Notes under the pieces: generated by a model
Seen by the model: the letters and a program-made list of their open reading frames with translations, nothing else
Told to the model about the DNA's origin: nothing
Databases searched by the model: none
Source of the DNA: Mycogone perniciosa
Lineage: Eukaryota; Ascomycota; Sordariomycetes; Hypocreales; Hypocreaceae
Assembly: GCA_025331125.1 (NCBI GenBank)
Contig: JAOALB010000037.1
Span: forward strand, 1 to 64,000
DNA length: 64,000 nucleotides
Direction: 5' to 3'
In this document: positions 47,340 to 59,100 of the stretch, piece after piece
Numbering within the stretch: the stretch's first letter is position 1
How the letters are laid out: each line of letters starts with the position of its first letter
Made by a program: the position numbers and the translations under genes

Positions 47340-49000
47340 TATTTTCATTAAATAACCTATAAGTAATAAAAGAATAATTAAATAATAATTTAATAAAAGG
47401 ATTTATTTATAAATTATAAATATAATATACAACTCCCCTCCTTTTAGCTATAAAATTAAAAAGTAATATTTATATTCATTAAAACTATTAAAAGTTAAAT
47501 AATATTACTATTAAAAATTAATATTTATTATTATTAATTTAAAAAACCTTTAATGCTTTAAGTTATATAAAAGTATATATAAAACTTAATATTATTACTG
47601 CGTTTAATAACCTTTATATCGCTAAAGGAGATATATAGAAAATAGTATTTACTTTAAAGTTTAGCCTTTTTAAAATATTAATTATACCTTTTAGCCTTTA
47701 TAATATATTTACTATATTTTAATATTATATTAACTATACTCTTTATAACCTCTTTAACTATATTTACATAGTATATTTAAATAATATTTTTATATTCTTT
47801 TCAAACTAAAAGAAATATTAACAATATATCTATAAAACAATAGCCTACTATTAAACTATTAGCCTTTGAATTAATATTATTAAATATAAATTTAAAATAA
47901 TAAAAATAAAATACTTTAATTTAATTATTACTTTAAAGGGATTAAAGATAAACTTTAAAAAAGTTAAAGTTATATTAAACTGGCAATTACTTGAAAAAGT
48001 AAAAGATTTATATAAATTCTTTAACTTTATAAACTTTTATTGCTGTTTTATTTAAAGATACTTTAAAATAGCTATACTATTAAATAAACCTTTAAAGAAA
48101 GATTAATTATATATTTAAAAAGAAAATAGTAGAAAGCCTTTAATTTAATTAAATATACTTTTAAATTAAATTTAATTTTAGCTTTTTTTAATTATAATAA
48201 CTAAATAGTCTTCAAAATAAATAACTTTAATTAGGCATTAAGCAGTATTTTATTATAATATAATAAAAAGGCATTTTATAGTTTATTATATTTTTTTCTG
48301 TAAAGTATAATGCTTAAAAATGCAACTATAAAATCTATAATCAAAAGCTTTTAACTATTATTAAAGCAATAAAGGAATAGCGCTTAAAATTATAAAGCTT
48401 ATAAGAATTTAATATTATTATAGACTAAAAAAACCTTAAATACTTTACTTTAATTAAAGCTTTAAATTAATAATAAGTTTAATAGTTTAAATTCCTTTTT
48501 AACTTTAATTTCTATATTATCTATTAACCTAGCTTAAAGCTATAAAGCTTAATATTTTAAGTAAAAAAGTAAAAGATAAGCCTATAAATTTAAATCCCTT
48601 TAATAGTTAAATTAAAAATAGGCAATATATTATCCTCCTATAAAGTTCTTTTAGCCTTAAAGCTTAGGTAATATTTTAAAAAGAAATCTTATTAAATATA
48701 GAAATATCTATAAAGGCCGCCTTTATAGTTATAATAATACCTTTAAAAATAGATTAATTAATAACCTAATAGCAGTAGTATAAAAATAAAATACTATAGT
48801 AAAAGAAATAATAACTGCGCTTTAAAACTTTAATATCCGCTAATAGTTAAAGTAGCTTTATAAAGAACTTTAAATTGCAATAAATAACTATTAAATAATA
48901 AATAATCAAACCTATTACTAAAAGTCGCTTTATATTCCTTTTAATAATAAACTTTATATATAAATCCTATTTAAAAATTACTTTAATAGCTTAGCTAGAT
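47340..49000 (+). pseudogene. G1 reverse transcriptase and RNase H relic
   Basis: Reads SLNNLQVIKE-like then LNNNLIKGFIYKS ('L..lle.GfIrpS.SP'). Further on come a YQKLNNITIKN block ('YR.LN..T.kn.yPlP'), IITAFNNLYIAKGDI ('D...af...ri..gde.ktAF') and VYLNNIFIFFSN, in which the YLDD box is now L-N-N (47780-47785). RNase H follows at about 48190-48320. It resumes directly after the copia-A 3' LTR at 46607 with the linker before reverse transcriptase. Same arrangement as 1-2975. Confidence 0.82.
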
Positions 49001-50540
49001 ATTTAAGTAAATTTAAAACCTTAAACTTTATTAATTAAATATATTAATAGCTATAAATCTTAAAAGACATTAAAATATTTATATAAGCCTATAAACTATA
49101 TATTAAAATAAAGGCTTTATAATGTTTACTATAAAGTTTCCTTTAATTATTATTAATTTTATTTTATATATAATTAAATATCTTTATTAATTATATTATA
49201 TTACTGCCTAAATCCTATTACTATAATATTACCTATAAGTATTTATTAATAATAGTTTATTACTTTATTAACATATATTACTTTATATTTATTACTTTAT
49301 TATTAATAAAAAGGCTATTTAATATATTTATTAATAAGATTTACTGCCTTTATAATATATTTAATAATATTATATTAAACTGCAGTATATCATTTATATT
49401 AAAATTCTAGGCATAACTTTTAAAGCAATTAAAAGTTATATTAAAACAGTGATTAGCCTTTTAGTTTAAAATTAATAATTGAATTAAAAGAATTAATATA
49501 AATATAAAATAATACTTATAAACTTTTATTAACCTTTACTAAAATAACTAGGTCTATTAGCTTTTATTAATTGAATTTGCTGTAAATAATATAATATTTA
49601 AAACTATTAATATATTACTGTTTTTTATTAACTATAGTTTTAACCTTTACTTAAAGATAAAGCCTTTATAGCTTTGCCTGCTAAACCTTTTTACAGTAAA
49701 GAAAGAAAAGTTTTTTTATATTAATACTATTATTAATTAATTTAAATGTATTATTACATAATTAAAGGCTTTTATTAAAGCTTTAAAAAGAAAATATAAA
49801 CAGATATAAATATGTAAAGGGAGGTATTACTAGTCTATACTATTAAACAGAAAGTCTTTATTAATATCTAAAATATAAAGATTAATTAACTAATAAAAAA
49901 GCTATACGATAAATAGGCGGGACTTTATATAATAATAAAGGTATACTTATAAGCCTATACTATTAGTTTATTAAAAGGTATAAAGATTTTCCTAGTTTTA
50001 TATAACTCTCTTTTATAACCTAAAACAGCTACTTTACTATACTTTAAGTAAAAGATAATTAATAAAGCTAAATTAAAGAATATTTAAAGTAAAGTATTAA
50101 AAAATGAAACTAGTATAAATAAAGTATAAAAGAAATAAGAGTTTAAAGCACTTTTAAATATTATAATAATAATAGTTTTTATTACTTTATTAAATAAAGA
50201 TATTATACTGCTATATAGTAATTAGCTAAAGACCTATAAAGCTAAAAGAAGCTAATATAAAACTTTTATATAAAAAACCTAAAAAGCTAAGCCTATTATA
50301 ATAAGTATTAAAAAGAATTATAAGAAAAAATAAAAAGGAAATAGCTATAAAGAAATTAATGCCTATGAAGCATTAATTAAAGACTATATTATATTAAAGC
50401 CTATAACTAAACTATATATCACTAACACTAAAAACTATATAATTCGCCCTATCTGCCTTTATATTGGAAGTATTAAGATAGATTACCTGGAATTTCGATT
50501 TATGCAAGTAATATAACTATTTGCAGCTAAATAGCGAGAT

Positions 50541-50780
50541 AGGAGGGGGGGGTACTGTTATAGCATTAACTGTAACGCGATATTAACGCCCTGTTACATA
50601 AGCTCCGGTCACGTAACCAGGCCCCAATATATTCCTAGCTATAGCTTTCTATAAAGCTTCAGGGCTTCCTTGCTCTCTACAGTATAACAATAATATTTGC
50701 CTTAACCTGCCTTCCTATACTATAATAATACCTTTAACTAAGTATATACCTTTTAAAGTTATATTAAAATCTTTATTATA
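50541..50780 (+). repeat. G1 polypurine tract and deleted 3' LTR
   Basis: The tract AGGAGGGGGGGG (from about 50541) is followed by TGTTATAGCATTAACTGTAAC at 50556, matching the G1 LTR start. Similarity to 37170 onwards holds to about 50730. After that only the terminal AATCTTTATTATA near 50780 matches, so about 180 bases of LTR interior seem lost at the repeated ATAATA.ACC motif. Confidence 0.7.
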
Positions 50781-51219
50781 AGCTTTTCTTATTATACTCA
50801 TCCTCTTAATATAATAGTTATCCTAGCTATATATTAAATTAATTTTCATTTATTATAATAAATTACTTTACTTTTTTATATTTATATACCTTTTTTCATT
50901 TATTTATATCCTTTTATTATTACTAACTTATTACTAACTTATTACTTTATTATTTCATATCTTTTCTTAATCTTAATTTTTAAGTATATTTTTACTATTA
51001 TATTTTTATCTTTTAAGCCTTTTATATATGTTTTACCTTTATACTATAAAAATACTACCTATTAAAAACAAGTAAGAAAATACTATTAATTTAAAAAAAT
51101 TAAAGTATATTTTAAGTAAATTAAAAGGATGGCTTTAATTAAACTTTAATATTTTTACTATTTATATATATTTATTGCAATTAACTAGAAATTAATAAAA
51201 TAAAATAAAATTAATAGAT
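50781..51219. other. unassigned AT-rich DNA
   Basis: AT-rich linker between the G1 end and a copia-A relic. It includes three short TATTACTAACT-like units near 50920-50950. No gene. Confidence 0.5.
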
Positions 51220-52070
51220 TATTAAATTAAGTAAATTAAGGATCTATTACTTATTAGTATTTACTAACGCTAAAAAGCTTTTATATACTTATATTATAAA
51301 TATAAACTAATATATATATTATATAAACAATATATTAAAGTATATAAATACTTATGAAATATATATATTATCTTTTCCTTTATATTAACTATATATATAT
51401 ATATGTAGTAAAGCTATTATAGTATATTCTTTAATATAATTAATTTTAATTTCTTTACTTAAGATAATAACTATTTCTTTACTTTAAAGTTATTTATTTT
51501 AATTACAGTAAGGAAATTACATTAAACGTATTGAAAGAAATGTTATTTTAATAAACATCTTTATATATTAGAATAGTTTACTTTATAAACATTAGTTTAT
51601 TATTACTCTAAATATTAGAAAAAAAGGCTAAAAGATAGTTTTAAATTAAATATAGAAAGTAATTAATATTAGTATTTATACTTTAATTCTTATACATTTT
51701 TAAACTATAATTTAAACTATAACTTTAACCTTTACGATTATCAAGGTAGTAAATAAAAATAATAAAGATTTAAATATTAAATTTATTATATCTTAAATTA
51801 TAAAGAAGTTTAAAAAGTAATTAGCTTTTTATAAAAGTATAATATATAAGAAAGTATAGATTTCCTACAAATATATTTTATATAAGAATAAATATAAAGA
51901 TTTAACGTTAAAGGTATAAGATATAAATTAAATATATATTTATATAAATATAATCAAATATAAACTTTTTACGATTATAAAAATAGCTTTTTAAAAGGCT
52001 TTTTTAAAAGCTATTAAAATATATTATACGTTAAAGTTTACTCTCTATTACCTATATTATATAAAGAATA
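51220..52070 (+). mobile_element. copia family A copy 4, deleted relic
   Basis: Starts as a diverged copia-A LTR (TATTAAATTAAG...). Near 51430 it jumps to gag sequence corresponding to about 56360 in copy 3, so the LTR end and leader are deleted. It then follows gag to about 52070 and stops. It is more diverged than the other three copies, including in its hairpin blocks, so it is probably the oldest. Confidence 0.75.
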
Positions 52071-53795
52071 GAAATAATAAAGAATTATTTAATAAATAAT
52101 ATATTATTTAATTGTTTTATTTTAATTAAAAGTTTTTATTAACAGTTTTTATTAAAAGTAAAAATAATTAAATAAAATTAAAAATAGTTTAAACTTTAAT
52201 ACCTTTTTTATTAATTATATTACTTTAAAACTTTTATTAAAGTTAAATTAAAGTCTATATAAGATAAATTGATTATAATTTAAAAAGAATTCTTTATATT
52301 AATTTAATAAAGATTTTAAAAAATAACAAATTAAAATATGATTAATGGAATTAATAAAATATTATTATTAATTAAGATTCTTTTTAATACTTCAATTATA
52401 AATAAAATGATTATTGAATAATATTATATAAAGTTAACCGATAAAAGATAAAAAATAATTCTAAATTTTTAGAAATAAATATTAATAAGTATAAATATAA
52501 AATAACATATATAGAATTATTAAAATATACATTAAATATTGAAACTTTAATTTAGATTTTTTAAAAAGTTAATTATAATAATAAAATATATTAGATTTAT
52601 AAAAAAGCTTTATTTTAATATTGATTTTATATAAAAGAAAATATAATTTTCTGTAAAGAAAGAAAAATAAAATTTATATAATAAAATATTACTTAATAAT
52701 ATATATTTATATATAAAAAGGATATATAAAAATAATTTAAAAAGGAATATTTATAAAACATTTCTTAAAAAGGAAAATTAATAACAATGATTTTTTATTT
52801 GTAATTCTGTTTTATTTTATAATATAAAATATTAAATTCTTCTTTTAAAAACGTATGAAATTAAACATATATTAATAAAGTTCATTGAAAATACAATATT
52901 AAATAAAAATACAAAAGGTTTATAAATTAAAAACATTATATAAAATCTTCTTTAATAAATTATATTAAAGAAATATATAAAAGGTTTATAAAAAATAAAG
53001 TTAATTAATAAATAATTAAAAGAAAAGGTTTATAAATAACAGTTTTATAATAAATAAAGATTTATTTAAAATTCAAGTAATTAAAAAAGGATATTAAAAG
53101 TTATTAATAATAAGAAGTTTAATGGATTTGATAATAATTATTGAATTATTAAAGAAATATATAAGTTATTTAATTAAATAATTTAATTAAAAATAAAAAA
53201 GAATATTTCTAAATTAAAAGGATATTATAATTATTAAAGGATAATTCTTTATAATGTTTTAAAATATAAACCTTTAAAATATATAAAGTAAATTAAAATA
53301 ATAATTTTTAAACATAACATATGAAAGCAAAAATAAATGATAATCCTTTTATAATAATTATTAAAGATTATATTGTTAAAAAGAAACTATTAAATAAATG
53401 TTTATTATTTCATTTCTAAAAATATAATTTAATTATATTATAAAAAGACTATAAAATTAAATAATATATTAATTTCTTTATTTATATTGATTTTTTAATT
53501 TATATTAATTATTGCTTTTTTTAATTTTTAATATTTAGTAAAATAGAAAACGTTTTATATAATATAGAAAACTATTAAAAAAGGGAAATGATTAAAGGTT
53601 ATTAATTTAAAAAAAAGGTTTTATTTTTTAAAAGAGAAGATTTATATTTTAATTGTTACGTTACAATTAATAATTACAAAAGTATTACTAAAAATATAAA
53701 ATCTTTTTCATTTAAAATAATGTAAATAATCTTTTTATTCAAAATATCAATTAAATATATATATATATAAATTTCTTTTTTTAATAATAATAATC

Positions 53796-53833
<38 letters not shown>

Positions 53834-53834
53834 C

Positions 53835-53875
<41 letters not shown>

Positions 53876-55681
53876 GTAAATTTAAAAATAGTTTTATTGA
53901 AGTTGAAAATTATATTACTTATAAAATATTATAAATAAGATTTGAATATATTATGTGTATTTCAAAGATATATAAACAAATTATTCATAAATATAAACTG
54001 TTTTTTAACTATAAATAAGTTAAAATATTTCTTAATAAAGGTTTTTATAATTAAATAATATAATAAAAAAATAAAAGAAGTAAAAGCTATATAAATTATA
54101 AAAGGTTATTTAAAAAATACTATAATTTATAAAGTAGGAAAAGAATTACTTTATATACTAAATTATATATTTATATTTTATTCAAGATTTATTTATAAAT
54201 TAAGATAATTATTAATCAATATAGATTGATTTTCACTTTAATTTATATATTAATAATATTTATATATTATAAATACTTATAATATATTATATAATATTAT
54301 TTATAAACTTTAAATTATAAATACTAATTTACATATAATATCTATTAATAATATAAGGTATTTTATTTAAAGTTTTAATATTTTCAAACATAGTTAAAAA
54401 TATAATTATTTTTTATATAATTGTAATTTAAACTTTATACTAAAAATACTTTTTCAAAAAAGTTAATTTTTTACTTAAATAATTCTTAAATTAAAAAAGT
54501 ATTAAGCTATAAAAATAAATAAATAAAACTTTATTTAATATAATTAATTTATATTTCCTTTTAATATATAATTTTATCTTGAACTTTTTAATTATTAAAG
54601 TATATAAATGTAATTATTAATTACTTTTAACTATAAATATTATAATTAAACAATTTATAATATTTCTTAATTTTCTAATATTTATTTATAGTATTATAAT
54701 TTAATAAAACTATAGTTTTTATATTTTATTCAAGTTAATATTAATATATATATATATATATATTTAAACTTTTAGTATTAATTATACAATATTTATAAAT
54801 TAATAAATTATTTAAAAAATACTTAAATTATAAAAACTATACTATTATTCTTTTATTATAATTACTTAAATTATGATTAAACAAATACTATTATAAATAT
54901 TTAGTTTCCTTTTTATAATTTATATACTATTATAATTAAAATATTATTAAATAAACTATTTATAGAAATAAAAATAAATAATAAATAATATTATTTAATA
55001 TATAAAGTATAAATTAAAGGGAAAGAGAGAAAGGAAATATTATAGTATATAAAATAGTAGGTTAAAGTAATATCTTTATTATACCTCAAATAAAGTAAAA
55101 AACTATAAAAGTATAGTTTAAAGGTATAGGATTAAGTGATTATATAAAGATATATATAATACTAATAAATTATTAAAGGGCAGGTTTAATACTATAATAA
55201 AAAAGAAAAAAAGGGATAATATACTATTTATTATATATTAAATACAGCTGCTTTAATTAAAAAAGATATATCCTTAAATCCCTTAACTATAGCCTTTATT
55301 ACTATAGTAATCTTAATTTATTTTATTATTAATACTATTATTATTATTATATTTATCCTTATATAAATCAAGGTTAACATAAAGATTAAGATTAAGATTA
55401 TAGCTATCTTTATTTTCTTAACTATTATTAAAAATAAATTCCTAATTAGGGTTATAATATAGATTATATTAATTGAGGCTTAGCTAGTCAGGGTCTTTAA
55501 GGTTTAATTAATTTAATTCTTAGTTCCTTTAATTTATATCTTTAAGTTACAGGTAACTATATTAAACTTAATAATAATATATATAATAGCCCTTTAAGTT
55601 GTATTAAAAGTTAGTTTGAATTTAAAGTAATTAACTAAGCTAGCTAGCTAAAACATATATTTAAAAATATTAATAGATATA
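52071..55681. other. very AT-rich DNA of unknown origin
   Basis: About 3.6 kb, the most AT-rich part of the window, without similarity by eye to the identified retroelements. Up to about 54950 it is dominated by poly-A/T, ATAT and TAA runs and keeps more ATG, TGA and CAT words than the RIP-mutated elements. From about 54960 it has slightly more G/C, with AAGATT hexamers near 55385-55404. No frames above about 60 codons and no RNA gene seen. Confidence 0.5.
53782..53874 (+). repeat. TAA microsatellite
   Basis: About 31 trinucleotide units (AAT/ATA/TAA register) interrupted twice by ATC. Confidence 0.9.
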
Positions 55682-55860
55682 TTTGAAAGTAAAGGCTATA
55701 ATATATTATTAAGTTAATTTAAAAATAAAGGCTATAATATATTATTTAATTAATTTTAAAGTTAAAGTTATAAGGTATTATTAAATTAATTTAAGAAAAG
55801 GGGCTATAATATATTATTAAACTAGTTTCAAAATAAAAGCTATAATATATTATTATTTAC
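55682..55860 (+). repeat. 36-bp minisatellite, five units
   Basis: Units at 55682-55717, 55718-55753, 55754-55789, 55790-55825 and 55826-55860 (the last 35 bases) each begin TTT, and all but the third carry GCTATAATATATTATT in the middle. Divergence is mostly by substitution, with the third unit the most different. It ends 18 bases before the copia-A copy 3 insertion. Confidence 0.85.
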
Positions 55861-55878
55861 TTTATATAATTAAGTTAG

Positions 55879-56152
55879 TATTGGGTTAGGTAAGGTAAGG
55901 ACCTACTACTTATCAGCGCTTATTAGCGCTAGGGAGCTCTTATCTGCTTATATAGCAGATACCAGCTAATATATATATCGCGTAAGCGATATATCAGACT
56001 ATATAGGCGCTTATAATGTATATATTCTACATTTTCTTTTATATTAGCTATATATATATATAGTAAGGCTATTATAGTATATTTATTACTCGAATTAAGC
56101 TTTATTCCTATTTCTCTCTATACTCTATATAGCTATACGGCGCTTTGCGACA
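55879..56152 (+). repeat. copia-A 5' LTR (copy 3)
   Basis: 274 bases, TATTGGGTTAGG to CTTTGCGACA, followed by the PBS-like GTTATAAGCCTAGG. Confidence 0.92.
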
Positions 56153-59100
56153 GTTATAAGCCTAGGTGATAACTATTAAAGTTACTAGAAATTTCCTTTA
56201 ATATTATATCTTTACCTTTACTTTTTCCCTTTACCTTTAAGCTTTTAAAGCTACTTTCTATAATAAATAATATAAAAGATATTACTTTTATAAAGCTAGA
56301 TTTAATAGTTTAGTAAATTAAATAGATTACTGTTTTAAATAACTATATAATTACTGTAAAGATTTAAAATAAAGTTAATTTTAATCTCTTTAATTAAAAT
56401 AATAGCTATTTCCCTGCTTTAAAGCTATTTACTTTAATTAAAGTAAAGGAAACTGCCTTAAAAGTATTTAAAAGAAAGCTACTTTAATAAATATTTTTAT
56501 TTATTATAATAGTTTACTTTATAAATATTAATATATTATTACTTTATATATTAAAAAGAGGAATGTTAAAGCAGTAATCTTTTAATAGATATAGAAAATA
56601 GTTAATATTAATATTTATATTTTAGTCTTTATAGATTTTAAAGCTGTAATTTAAGCTTTAGCTTTAGCCTCTACTACTATTAAAGCAGCTAATAAAAATA
56701 ATAAAAACTTACACGCTAAATTTACTATTTATTAAATTATAAAAAAGCTTAAAAAAGAGTTAACTCTTTATAAAAATATAATATATAAAAAAGTATAGAT
56801 TTTATATAAATGTATTTTATATAATATAAAGTATAAAAGTTTAAAGCTAAAAGTATAGTATATAAACTAGGCGTGCGTTTATATAAATATAATAAAATAT
56901 AAACTTTTTAAAGTTATAAAAATAGCTGCCTAAAAGGCTTTTTTAAAAGCTATTAAAGTATACTATACCTTAAACTTTACTTTATATTACCTATACTATA
57001 TAAATAGTTAAATTTAAAGCAATAAAACCGCTAAAATCTTCTCTTTTAATTAATTCAATTTACTTTTCTTAAATAGTATATAAAATATAGAAAACTATAT
57101 TTATAGACTTTATATAATATTTAATAACTGCTTAAATAAAGCTATAGTAAATAATACTATATATTTAAAAGCTTTTACTAGAAAAGAATACCTATATAGA
57201 CAGGAAAGGTATAATTAGCCTTTAAAGGACTATAATATACTATTCGCTGCACTTAAAGGAAAACCTAATAAAAAAGGGAAATATATCTTTAACTTATAAT
57301 AAACTATAGAAATTTATATTTACCTTTAAGAAGATAAATAGTATATACTTTATAATAAGCTTAGTAAAAAAGGTATTAACTTTATAGCTTTAATTTAAAG
57401 AGGTATAGCTTTAACTATTATAGCTGCTTTAATCTCTTTAAACTTAATGAATAAAGAAAATGTAAGCTTTATAGTATATATAATAAGTGTATTAATATAT
57501 ATTAATATATAGGATATACTTTACTGCCTCTTTTAAAGCACTCTCTTTAATACCTATAATACTATTTATCTAGTAAATAATAAGAATTACTTTATTTTTA
57601 ACTCTTTTATTTTAAATATAGAAAATAACAATATTAAAGCAGGAAAAGCTAGGTATTTTATAGCTGGAAAAGGATACTGCTTATGAAAGGATACTCTTTA
57701 TAATCTATATTAAAAGGCAGCGCGCTTAATAAAGCTTATAGATATAGCTATAATTAAAAGACTTTATATGAATATTATATCTTTATTAAATCTATAGAAA
57801 ATAGGAATATAGCATATAGGGTGCAATAATATACTTTATATTAATATAGTAAATTTAAATACTATAATAGGGAAGGTAGAGTATAGCTATAATCTTTTAT
57901 TTCTTTAATATAAACTTTTATTGCTTTATATTGCCTTTATCTTTAAGTATACTATTTTAAGCAGTATAACTGCTTTATTCCTTTTTTTTATTATAGACTA
58001 TGATATTTATATAATATTAAGAAAAAAGAGAAGACTAATATACAACCTACTAATACTATACAATAACTTAAAGCAGCTTTAATATTTATAATTAGGATAT
58101 TTAAGCCTAGAAGCATTTAAAGTATTAATAAAAAATGCAAGGAATATATATATTAAAAGAACTAGATAAATAAAGTATAAAGCCTATTCTTTTATATATA
58201 TAAAATAACTTATCCTTTATAGAATATTTATAAGATAAGTATTAAAATTATTTTGTAAAGTATACTGGGATTTTTAAGAGTATTTTTATAGTTATAATAA
58301 ATATAATTAATTTTTAATACTTAAAGAAAAATATACTTTATAGTTATATATATGCCCTCTATTAAATAAAGAATAAAATACTGTCTTTAATGCTGTCTTT
58401 AACTTTATAAATATAATAAAAATGCAATATAATATTTTAATATATTCTTTTAGGCAAAATAATAAAAAAGCTATAATTGCAGTTAAAGGCTTAATATATT
58501 TCTAGATTTAAATAAATGTAAACGGAATTATCTTAAAGCTTACCTTTTCTTATATATATAAGCTAAATAGCGCTTTAAAGCGCGCAGGTTAGGAAATTAT
58601 AAATAAATTAATAAAGATACTTATAGCTATAAGCCTGTTAATTAATTTATAGCTTAAAGGTATGAAAGCTAGAGTGTATATTATTAAGATAAATCCTATA
58701 TATAGCTTTAATATAACACTACTTATTAAAAAATTAAAATAATAGTTTTGCAATTTTATGCCCCTTTTAATAAAAGAGCTGTCTATAGACTTATAGCTAA
58801 ATTAAAGTAAACTTTATATATATAGCTGCTGCGCTTATATATTTAATAAAGACTATAAAGCTAACTAAAATAAAAAAGAATTTAAAATAAAGGTTAAAGG
58901 ATTATATAAATATTTTATTAAATATACTGCAAATAATATATATTGCATTTAATTACTTTACCTAGTAAAAGTAATTATTATAAAGAATATATAATTTAAT
59001 AAAACTAACTTTTTTAATAGTAAACAAAAAGTCTAAATAAAGTATTTATAGTTAAATTAAATAAACTATTTAATAAAGTTAAATAAAATAAACTAAAATT

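Larger units (their letters stand above)
37170..50780 (+). mobile_element. gypsy family G1 element with copia-A nested inside
   Basis: 5' LTR 37170-37574; gag with zinc knuckle and protease to about 39383; then a 7.2-kb copia-A insertion (39384-46606); then reverse transcriptase, RNase H and integrase to about 50390; then a G-rich tract (AGGAGGGGGGGG) directly before the 3' LTR at 50556. Without the insertion the element is about 6.4 kb, a normal gypsy size. The 3' LTR appears internally deleted: it matches the 5' LTR to about 50730 and again at its last bases near 50780. All reading frames carry RIP-type stops. Confidence 0.85.

Noticed and set aside
55384..55404. AAGATT repeats as possible degenerate telomere repeats
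   Set aside because: Too few units, and the sequence cannot be derived simply from TTAGGG by C to T or G to A changes.
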